Position numbers and translations under genes: made by a program. From contig NC_090282.1 of assembly GCF_037392515.1 (NCBI RefSeq), forward strand, positions 28,753,554 to 28,817,553: DNA of 64,000 nucleotides, read 5' to 3'. How positions within the stretch are numbered: the stretch's first letter is position 1; every line of letters starts with the position of its first letter. This stretch comes from Haliotis asinina (lineage: Eukaryota; Mollusca; Gastropoda; Lepetellida; Haliotidae). Below the pieces are notes generated by a model that worked only from the letters and a program-made list of their open reading frames with translations, did no database searches and had not been told where the DNA came from. This document shows, one piece after another, positions 11,302 to 23,300 of this stretch.

Positions 11302-14300
11302 CTGCAGGTAACACAAACATTGGGGGGAAGTGAGTGAGGGAGCATGGTTCCTGGCAATATTCTAGCACCAGAAATGGGCATCACAAATGGTATACATGTG
11401 GGGAATCAAACCCAAGTCTTCAGAGTCATGAAAGGATGCTTTAATCACAAAGCTACCCCACTGCCCCCATTTGGGTAATATGAGTGAGTGATTGAGTAAA
11501 TGATGTGAACCTAGCACTGCTTTGAACAGTAGTACAATCTGAAGTTACGAAAGTCTTAGACATTTACCACTGTGGTTAAAGCCATGAGCAACTGGAAACA
11601 ATATAAAAAATACAATTTTGGTCATGATTATTCATTTATGGGCCACGCAACAACTTTGACATTACAAACAACTGACCCTTTCACTGTTGAAGTTCTCAGT
11701 AAGTGTTTTGTTTTCTTCTGTGAGTCTCTTGAAATCCTTCTCCATGTCCTTGACCTTAGTGGCAGCCTCAACACCTTCCTTAGCAGCAATTCCAAGAGCT
11801 GCCAGTTCATCCCGTAGTTTCTTCAACTCAGTTTCCTGCTTGTTGCATGTCTGACAGAATACAAAAAGATTTGGGAATGTATGTATTGGATTTATACCTT
11901 CAGCTGAACCATAACACATAAGAAATCTGACAGTGGTTTGTCACACCAACAAGAAGACAAAGTCTTCAGTAAACTCCACAATGGCAAAATACTCTTCATG
12001 GATATGTCTACTAGTTATGATTATGTCAAATGTTTTGGTGTGTATATAGCAAAGTGAAAGGAGAGCATTGAAAGGTTCTTAAGTTCTGCTTCAGAAAGGA
12101 GCACTACCACCAAATACAGTTGAAGCCAAACTTGGAACAAAAAATATTTTAATCAGAAATCCCAAACTACCCTAAGGCACCAGTACACCACCAGACTTAT
12201 CTATGTGCAAAGTTTGGTGAAGAAATAGTGAATGTTTTTCAAGTTCTGGTCCAGAAAAGAGCACAACTACCAAATTCAAAGTACTTGTTGCCATGGAAAC
12301 ACAGACAAAACATCACTGAGGATCATATTCCTTAACTCCATCTTCACACACGCGCGCACACACACACACACACATACAAATATTTCCATCACTGACTGGT
12401 TCAGTTAAGATGTTTAGAAATTTTGAAATTTGTAACTTATAATTTGAATTTGATAACATTGACAATGTTATATAGAATGTGAGCCTTTTGATATTTGGAT
12501 TTGTGTCCCTTCAACTTCGACATAACAAGTTATGATAGCTATAGTTAGTTAAAATCCTCATGGACGTATACATTACGACCAAAATTTTAACAGTGGTTTC
12601 TACACTTCTTCTATTATTAAAACATGTTATCATTAAAACAGTAACTAAACAGATAAGATAAACATGTATAGTCTTCCTGTGTCTTGCCCTGAAACCAAAT
12701 TTATCCTACTGACCTTGCCCAGTTCCTTGGTCTCTTCCTCTTTGTTTTTCAGACTTTCAGTCAACTTCTCAGTCCGACTCTTCTCCCATTCCAGCTTTTT
12801 CTCCAGTTCCTTGAGGATCTTCTCATGTCGCTTCATCAAGTTTTTCTGTTGGACAATGGAAATTGAAATTCCAAAAGATCAGTGAATAAAGACCAGATGT
12901 GTTTTGAAATGAAAACTATATAAGTAATACATTACAGTAAAGATGTATAGACACCTATACGCATCTTTATCTTTACGTAAAGAAAAAAATCTGGAAAGTG
13001 CAGAATGAGTGACATGAGTGCTAGTTACATAACATGATGCAGCACAGACAGTTCAGCAGTGACTTACATCAGCAGCAGAGTCTCCATCTGACTTGCCCTG
13101 CTTCTTGGCATCTACTTCCATCTGTTTGATGCGTGCATTGAGGGATGTGTTCTCTCGCTTCATCACAAGCAGCTGATCCTTCAGACCCTTGTCGGCTGGC
13201 GCTGCTCTACCCTGGTACACACACGACACATTAAAACAGGAGATCTCTGGTGGGTGGGGCCACCCTGGTATATACAGGGGATAGTCAAACAGGGTTCTCC
13301 CATGGGTGGGTCTACCCTGGTACACACAGGACACATTAAAACAAGAGATCTCTGGTGGGTTGGGCTACCCTGGTATATACAGGGGATGGTCAAACAGGGC
13401 ATGTCAGATGGACAGGGCTACCCGGATACATACAGGAGATAGTCAAACAGGGTTCTCCCATGGGTGTGTCTGCCCTGGTACATACAATAGACAGTCAAAC
13501 AAGGCATCTCTGCTGGGTGGGGCTACAGTGGTAAATATAGGGGATATTCAAGCAGGGGATCTCTGTTGGGTATGGCTACCCTGATACATACACAGGATAG
13601 TCAAGCAGGGGTTCTCTGTTGGGTGAGGCTACCCTAGTACATACATGGGATAGTCAAGCAGGGCATCTCTGTTGGTGAGGCTACCTTGGTACATACATGG
13701 GATAGTCAAATAGGGGATTTCTGGGGAGCGGGGTTACCCTGTTACATACAGTGGATAGTCAAACAGGGAATCTGTGGTAGGTGGCTACCCTGGTACATAC
13801 AGGAGATAGCCAAACAGGGGATCTCTGGGGAGTGGGTCTACCCTGGTACATACAGGGGATAGTCAAACAGGGGATCTGTGGGGAGTGGGGCTACCCTGGT
13901 ACATACAGGGGATAGTCATGAAGGGATCTCTGGGGAGTGGGGCTACCCTGGAATGTACAGGGGATTCTCAAACAAGGGATCTCTGGTGGGTGGGGCTATC
14001 TAGGTACACAATGGGGATAGTGAAACAAGGGATTTCTGGTGGGTGGGGCTACCCTGGAAAATACAGGTGATTGTGGGGATTTCTGGAGGATGGGATGACT
14101 CCGGTACTGATACAGACAGGGGATAGTTAAACATGGATCTCTGGTGGGTGGTGCTGCCTTGGTATGTATAGGGGATACTCAAACAGGGGACCTCTCCCCA
14201 ATCTGGTGGTTATAATAAATGAGACCTTGAAGCAGAGTGTTCAATATTAATTAGAATCTTGATATTTCTAATGAAAAATTAGATTTGCCAAATTGCAAAA

Positions 14301-17300
14301 CAAAAGTAGACTTATTTCAAAAGTAAATCTTCATATTGTACTGTTGATAATAATGTAGGTTTTTCAGACTGTATTGATATAGGAGAATGAGATATATCTG
14401 AGACGATCATTTGTGAAATTCCCCATACATGAGTTTGATCAAGACCTACCATGGATCATGATCAGGTTAATTATCATATGCAAACACATCGTGTGCTGAT
14501 CCTGTCAGAGTGTGTGATTGAGTTAGGTTTTACTCCAGTCCAATATTCCAGCAATACTACAGTCAGGGACAGCAGAAATGGGCTTCAAACATTGTACCCA
14601 TGTCAGGGATCAAATCCAGGTCTTTGATATAATGAGCTAAAATTTTAACCACAATGCTTATAACCCCCACTGCCCAACATTCTGGCACAACTAAGGTACA
14701 TAACTCAACATTACAAGTTACTGCACCTTTAACCTCTTTAGGACCTGAGATTGCATAACAGAGGTAGTAGTATTATGTTTATGACAGGAAAGGATTTTTT
14801 TCTTATTGAATAGCTGGTTTCACATTCACCTTTCAGAATGTGTTACAAAATACTACCATGCACCAAAAGTATATAATATAAAGAAACTGTAGGACAGGCA
14901 AAGAAAAAGACAGTGATGGTTAGGATATGTTGAATGTCTGTACTTACTCCTGCTGCCGGTGCGACTGCTCCCGCCTATAGTGAAACAGACCATTATGTGT
15001 GTTAGTGACCCATCCATTTACATATATATCACAATTACAGACACAAGTAAATTGACAATCACCAACTATAATCCCCTTGCAATACTTATAGTCCATTTCA
15101 GGTCAAATGAGGATGACAAATGATCACATAACTCAAAATTGGGGTAAGTGCACAAACATAGATAAGACTCATGGTCCTGAAACCTCTGTACCCAACAGGA
15201 TCTGAAATCTGACATTTTTTGATTGATGATGGAAAAAGGTGTTTAAGAAACCATCATGTACCATACCAGGGGATGACAAATAGCTGATAGAACAGTGCCT
15301 GAACAGCACTGATGTCGTCTCAGTGTTAAAATAGCACAATATTGCATGATTGTTCCCTAAACAAATTTTTCCATGATCAGTAGAAAAATAACAATTTCAA
15401 ATCCTGTCGGGTACAGAGGTTTCAGAACCATGGATTATATTTGTGTTTTATGCACTTATCCCTATTTCGAGATATTTAATCATTCATCATTCGTATTTGA
15501 ACCAAAACAGACTACATATTTCCTTAGTAGAGGGTGCAAACAATAAAGTCGTATATGATAGGATATCAATACTTATATGAGAAATATTACTCATGTCATG
15601 TATAATTTATATTGTCAACGTAAACATTGAGTTAAAGAACACATATTTCTGAAATGAATATTTACAAAATGCATCTGAGTAATCCTTCAGGCCGAACATT
15701 TAATAAACATAACTACATGTATCAAAACAAAAACTGGACAAATTTGTTTTCCACCGAACAAATCATCAACTAATTGTTTAATGTACGGTGCCTAGTTTTC
15801 CTATGTGCTTTGGCTGTGACATGCATACTTATCATCTTGATTTAAAGAATTATAATACTGGGTACACACAGTCTGTGATTCAGGTTTTGGGAACAACCAG
15901 TTCATTTGTGGGAAGGTGGGATTTTTCAGCACATAAATATTTTACATGTTACATTAGACAAAAAATAAATAAGTGCTCCTTTTTGTACAAAGTATAATAA
16001 CCTGTGTTCAAAGAACAGTTATTGTTATTTATCTATAAAATTCAATTGTGCAATTGTTTACACTGGAAAAATAACTGAGCTCCTAAGCAACTGGAAAAAG
16101 AAAAATGATAGAAAATGGTGATTTAAAACAAAATGTCCACCCCTCTGCACATAAATGAAATGGCTGCCTCGTTGAAATATGTGGCATGCAGATTCTGTGG
16201 TCATGGATATCAAATGCTTTATGAACATATTTCACAATGTGGACTGATTGCAAGGGGATATCATTAAACAACACCACCTCATGTAACAAGTACATAGACA
16301 TGAACGTAACTAACTACAGGATTGGCTAAATATGACGCATATGCAACAAGATTGTGTTATTGATCATTCATCAAAATCTATCAGCAAGAACAACAACACA
16401 GAAACCCCTATGTTACAAATATGTAGACTGTACTGCTAAGACATGAAACAAACTACCTGGATCCTCTCCAACAAAGCAATCCTAGAGCTAAGATGACATA
16501 ATGCCTATACTTAGGCTTACAACAGTCATAGCACTAATATTTTGTTCTCTACGAAGAAAATATATTCTAAAACATCTACAATGTTTACTGCACAAATGTT
16601 AAATGTTCATAAATCTACCTTGAGACACAACTAGGTACACATACAACTAAATACAAGCATGTCATTCTCCAGTGTCATGTGACATGCATTTTGCTGCATG
16701 ACCAGGCTAGGGTGACTGACATTCCAGTCTACTTGGTGTCAGCAAGCTAGAAAACAATGTACTAAACATCATGCTACTTTATGCTATTTGTGACTTGAGT
16801 AATTTTTCTACAAGAAAAACACTTACCAAGATTTTATCCAATTTTTTATAAATTTTTCTCTATAAAAACAAATTGGATATAGATCATATGTATTCACCAA
16901 TCAAGCATTATTTAAATTTCCAATGTGTTTTAAGCATCTGTGAACAATGTTCATATTTAAAAAAAACACATTGATTTTGAAACCTTTTTTTAGAAAATGG
17001 ATAAAGAGCATTTAAGCTCTAAGGTGCGATGATATTCCACTGGCAGTCTTTCATGGCTTCAGACAATGGATTTGTCCAAAGAATTAGGTGGAGCTAGTCT
17101 TAAAGGGGCACTGATGCGGAGCGAATAATGTTTCTCGCCAACGGTCGAATTACGAAACCAAACTGCAAATTGGTCAGCGCCCGCTCCTTCGACCGTGACG
17201 GACAAAGGAACTGGGCTCCTGTCCATATTAGCAGAATTTCTTCACCTAAACAGTCAGGAGGCCGGAAGCCATCATATGACATTTGTTTAAAAATATCCAT

Positions 17301-20300
17301 GGTATTCCTTGTCTGATCGTAACCAAATATCCCAGCAGTGTAGTTCTTATCGGATGCTTGGATGATATAGTTACTGATCCAATTTGATCCTATTTCTGTG
17401 TTTTTAACCTCGATATTTAATCATGTTACATGAAAATATGATGTCTACAGGCACGTAGCAAGCCATTTGTTTCAGTACGGAAGATTGCAAAGCTTTATAT
17501 ATATAGGTAGTTTTGAGTGTTGGTTCAGCTGTGATAGCAAATATCATACGTAAATTTTGGTAGCTACGGTAGCTACAATGGTTTATTATTTATGATAATA
17601 AAAACACACAGTTGATTTATTTGAATTCGTAAACAAAAAACGATGACTTTGCCTTTGGTAGAGAAATCTGAAAATTTTCGTATGTTAAAAAACCCTTATT
17701 TCACCTATTTACCCAAGTACACAGCAAATGCCTGTGTGTATTCCTTATGTAACGAAATTCCGTTGGTATCCTCAAAACAGTTTCGGCCCATAAGTGTTTT
17801 CAGGCTGCATGCGACACAGAGATTACATCTTCCTTGCTGTAACCCGCGTTTGATGGTGTAAACCTACACGTGTTATTTGTCATCATTCTCTGGATGGTCA
17901 ATTAATGAATTTATAACAGGTATAATTAGTAGTAACACCACTTCGGTTACACAACAAAGGTTCCCATTTGGCATTTCTCCTGTCTGGAGTGAATACTCAA
18001 CATTATAAATTAAGGTCTGTAATGGCAGATGTATTGTATGTTATGTAATATGTGCATGTAAGTGATGCAAGAGGGTTTATCAGCTGAGTTACAAAAAACA
18101 AACATCGATCAAAGGATTAACCGATAACACACTGATTGATTAATTACTTTTATCTTCTAGCGGATTTGTCAAAAGGCAGTGTGTGTAGATGACTACACCC
18201 TGTCGTAAAGGGTGAGTGCAAAAACAACATCGTCCCTTCAAAGAATTAACCACCCTTGCGTTGATTGATTGATTGCTCATTATTGGAAATTACTTAGAAT
18301 AGTGGACATCATACAGTTAGTTGCCAGGTGTGCTATCTTGGGAGACCAATGAGAGGTTTATCTGGTTTTCACCAACGAAACATGTGAAACGATGTGTTAC
18401 TTTTTCGCAAACTAGACAGTTGGAAGACACGCGACACAGAGCAGGATTATTTACCAGCTGCAGATGAATGGAATACGATTTCTTTTACGTGGATATTGAT
18501 GGATACATTCCTGAACAAGGTAGTAGCCTGACACTGTTGCTATACAATTAGTCTGTTTTACATTCATTATTTGCATTTTGTTTTAATTTATTTGTTGTAG
18601 CATTCAGCAGAATCTGTATGACAGAAAACACACACTAGATCGCGTATGTGTGTGAAATAGGATCCACATTGGCAATCTATGCAATGTATAAATGTTGCTG
18701 TTATGTTAGAAATTTACTATTAGTATAAGCAGATCGTGTGTTCTTTTATTAATTTTCAGAATCATACAAATATGACAATAAACTAATTAGGGTTATGAGA
18801 CAAAATATAGAGACGTACATTGGCTTCGTTATTTTTCCGTCCGAATAGTTTTTTACCATTTCTACCACTGGCAGATGATTAACCTTCAAAGTGTTTCATT
18901 TGTTTTCATAATACATTTGTTATGAAGTAAAAATGACTTCACCTAAGTTGATCTGTCTATAATTAAACTATCAATTGCGCTTACGGAATGCGCAGTAGAG
19001 GTCATGAACCAGTCATGAATTCTGGGATATCATCCGGGTACTCACGGGAGAAAAACAATAACAAAAGTTTACACCAGTCCACGGAAATTGCTCCGCATCA
19101 GTGCCCCTTTAATAAATGTATTCAGAGAGCGAAGAGCATGGCATGTCATGTGACTGCACGCCAAAATGCATGGGCTCAAGGGAAGGTACTCATGTGAGAG
19201 TAATGATTATACATCCGCTTAATGAAGGGAACTTCAAGGGATTTAAGTGTTCCACTACGTTCGGATAGAAGAAGGAGACAAGAATAATAAGTTAGGATAT
19301 GGAAAATCTTTTTGCTAGATTTGTAGTGCTGTATATGTGCGCTTCTTGTCTGCACTGCTATACATTGTCAATAGATTTGTAGTGCTGTATATGTGCGCTT
19401 CTTGTCTGCACTGCTATACATTGTCAATAGATTTGTAGTGCTGTATATGTGCGCTTCTTGTCTGCACTGCTATACATTGTCAATAGATTTGTAGTGCTGT
19501 ATATGTGCGCTTCTTGTCTGCACTGCTATACATTGTCAATAGATTTGTAGTGCTGTATATGTGCGCTTCTTGTCTGCACTGCTATACATTGTCAATAGAT
19601 TTGTAGTGCTGTATATGTGCGCTTCTTGTCTGCACTGCTATACATTGTCAATAGATTTGTAGTGCTGTATATGTGCGCTTCTTGTCTGCACTGCTATACA
19701 TTGTCAATAGATTTGTAGTGCTGTATATGTGCGCTTCTTGTCTGCACTGCTATACATTGTCAATAGATTTGTAGTGCTGTATATGTGCGCTTCTTGTCTG
19801 CACTGCTATACATTGTCAATAGATTTGCTTATGTTGTTTGATCAGCATTCCCCAGAAGTTTGGGGCTCAATTAGGAAGCATACAACCTTATGGATAACAG
19901 CTTGTCTTTTTAATAAAGTAACATTTTGGTATTAATTCTGTTACTATTAGCTTGATCACAGCGTAAGAATCTACACTGAAATGTCACACTCTGCAGACAA
20001 CAAGAAGTTGAAATCCATAAAATCACATCCTTCATTTTTGGCATCCATTATAAAAGATGATACATAATGCTTAAAATAAGTCATAGATGACCTAAGTCTG
20101 TATATTACTTGAGACAGTCTGTCATGCCATGACAAATTAACTATAACAACTTGAAAAAATAGCCCTTCTGAGTAGTATACAACAGCTGTAAACACAAGTC
20201 AACTGACATCAATCACTTGGAGCAGATTGCTTCTGGTATGTACTGAAGTGCCTGATAATTTCCCTTCATTCGTGGTATACCATTTTCTCCATCAAGTATA

Positions 20301-23300
20301 CTAGGATTCAGAATACACCTGTCAAAAAAGTTATGTCCAAGCATAAAGAAGGGAGTACTCACTGGTTTGGCTGGAACCTGGGCCTGCAGCTGTTTCACCT
20401 AAAACAAAAACATGTATAGTGCTTATATTCAATGGCAAAAAAAAGTTAATAATGAAGGTCTGCCCTTTGCTGAGTTGTGTAGTTTTAGTTTCTTGTCAAT
20501 GTTAATTTTTGTTATCTTGTCTTTTGGATGCCAAACACAAAAGCAGTTCTGTTTCTTGGCGATTGAAATATACTGAGCCTTGATGATTGATTAGTCTCCC
20601 TTACCTTGCTCTCCAGTGTTGATCTCTGCAGTTCCTTCTTTTCCAGCTGATTGGTCAGTTCCCGGACAGCTTGTTCCTTCTCTGTCCTTGCAGCCTTCAC
20701 CTTACTCTGTGATGCAATTATATACAACAGCATAGTATAAACAAAAATCTGGAACTGGTAACCAATCTCTGTACATGTGACTAAAGGTGGACTAGGCTGG
20801 TGCTACCTGAAGTCCTAGCCTTAATACGACCATTCAAAAAGTACTTGTCTGTAACTCCAGATTGAAGAGATAACTTAAGCTGACAATAAATGATTCTCCA
20901 AATGACATTAAGTATAATGTCTCAACTTCAAATGACAAAACTTACAGTATGGGGCTTTTCTATATTTACAATGAATCACTTCACTGAGGTGTTTTCTTCA
21001 GTATGTTGCCTCATCTGCACTAGTCTGCAAGTCCAGTCAAATCCTGTTCAATCTATTAAGCTTAGTTAGTAGTCGTCAGTACACAGGCAAACTGTAGCGC
21101 AAATGGGGTTGTGCAGCATAGAGAGTATGACAAGTCTCCTTATATGCGAGCGAAGCTAGCAAAGGTTGGCAATGTACTTCCATCACTTCGGATCAAAAAT
21201 AATTTTTCATATCAACATAAAATATCGCCACCATCAAAGGTACATTCCCACTTCCTCACTTGGTTGTGTTCTCATATTTCCTACCTCATGTTTAATAATT
21301 ACTGACATGAAATATGTTTTATTCAACATTTCAAACACCACTTGTGGTATTCAGATCGTTCTTTGCTTCCATTACCCCTGTCAGCTTCCGGTTGAACGGA
21401 GTGACCGAACAAGAATAAGCAAAAATTAAAAAGAAATACCATATTGCCTATTTTTATCATGAACCTGTTGGAGTTTATTTGACTTATATGTCGTTGCTAT
21501 TGTTAGAATTTTCATAACATTTATTCTACATAAAAACACTTCTGCTGTAGTGGGTGAATGAAGCAGGGGAGATAACGGTAAGTATTCCATATGGAATTTC
21601 TTCACTCCTTTGAACTAGAAGCTGGCAAGGGTAATGGAGGTGAAGAACGGTCCGATATACCACGAGTTGCGCTTAAAATGCTGAATAAAAAATATTTAAT
21701 GTCAGTAATTGTTCAACATGGGGTTGGAAATTTGAGAGAACAACCAAGTGTGAAGAAATGGGTGTATACCTTTGATGGTGGAAAATATTTTTTATTTGGG
21801 CATGAAAAAAATTCTTCAAACCTAAGCAAGGAATGTATGTTGCCAACCTTTGCTCGCCTCGCTCACATGTAAGAAGACTGGTCATTTTCTCCATGCTGCG
21901 CAACTCACTTGCACTACAGTTTGCCTGTATTCAGTATTACAACACTGAAATCTACCATTCTGAGTGAATGAGTAAATGACATGCAGCAAATACCCAGACA
22001 CAAAAGTTTCCCCTGGACCAACAAAACACAGCTGGAATACATCATCTAAATTGGAAGGATAGTTCGATGTCATAGAGTCATTCAAACTAAATCATGCAGA
22101 CAGGAAATGAACTGTTACAGGTGGAGTACCTCAAGGTCCCTGTTGGTAGCCCTCTGTGTCTCCAAGTTTTTATTGGAGAGTTTCAGTTTGTTCTGTGCCT
22201 CTGTCAGCTGTGCCTCGAGACCAGCCACCACCGCCCCTGAACCAGTTTTGTCCTTCTCCAGCAGAGACTGAAGACAAATAACAGTCCATTATAGTGAGTG
22301 TGACAGTGAGTGTGAATGTTAGAGTATGTGTGAGTGTCATGTGAGTCTGCAAGTGAGTGTGATTGTGTGAGTGAATGTGTGTGTTCCATGTGTGTCTGCA
22401 AGTGAGTGTGATTGTGTGAGTGAATTTTTGTGATGATGTACACCGACTGTGATGTTCCAGTTTTTTGGCAGCAGCCTGTAGAAGACCTGAATCTGGACAA
22501 GACAATCGAATGGTTGATATTGTGAACAGCAATCCATGGCTGAGGATGCTGACTTCGACTTTAACCATGGACAACTCATCAGTGACAGTGAAGATTTATT
22601 TAAAGGGAGTGTTATATCAGAAGTGGCAATCCCAGGCAAGTTGGATTCAGGCCATTCAAAACCATTTACACTCCTTATAGGTGTAGAATAAAGTGGAAGT
22701 CATCAGAGATTAACAAACACTGGTCTCTGATGTATACTAGTGAATACTTGACAAGAGAAAAAAATCACACTAAGCATTGAACCACTTCATCTAGTCATTC
22801 ATTCACACTATACTATGAAGAACCTGACTACACATATAGTTAATCTAGGGTCCTCACAATTTTATTCTGAAGATTTTTCATTTCCTTTGCAGTGTCCACT
22901 GGCACATTAGCCAATCTCTCAGCCTCCAGTTCCTCAGTTCTTTGTTTTGCATTGGCCAGTTCCTGAAACAAAACACATAATCAGGGTTTCTAGAGCCCTC
23001 ATACAAACTCTCCACAAGTTATGAGTTCTATTTCATATAGCTGTAGATTTCTACCCCTGCCTCTATGTAAACAGGGATATTTCATTACTTGCTATGACAT
23101 AACATTTATACATATAATGGTTGTAGTCATTAATGTAATTTTGTAGAATGAAATGTCATTGGCAGAATACTGTTATAGAGATCTACACAACGGAAAGAGA
23201 AAGAGCTGACCTTGCAATTGACTAGTATGAGAACTTAGTGTTAAAAACACTTATCTTACCTCACACATGAATGTCGCTCTCTGATTGGCTAAGCACTATT

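Larger units (their letters stand above)
14975..20362 (-). other. 5.4-kb kinesin intron filled with mobile DNA
   Basis: This intron lies between the 12-codon exon 20363-20398 and the 9-codon exon 14948-14974. It holds the foldback element at 15101-15503, the TTAA-flanked element at 17104-19108, a DIRS end at 19222 and the 56-bp minisatellite. The stretches 15504-17099 and 19821-20362 show nothing I can name. Confidence 0.7.

Noticed and set aside
19317-19820. Possible CRISPR array
   Set aside because: The units are contiguous with no spacers, in an animal genome. It is a minisatellite.
21591-21872. 93-codon frame
   Set aside because: It is the right arm of the foldback element; the frame is not kept in the left arm.
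22170-22574. 134-codon His/Thr-rich minus-strand frame
   Set aside because: It is a GTGAGTGT simple repeat read through the wrong frame of exon 22130-22267.
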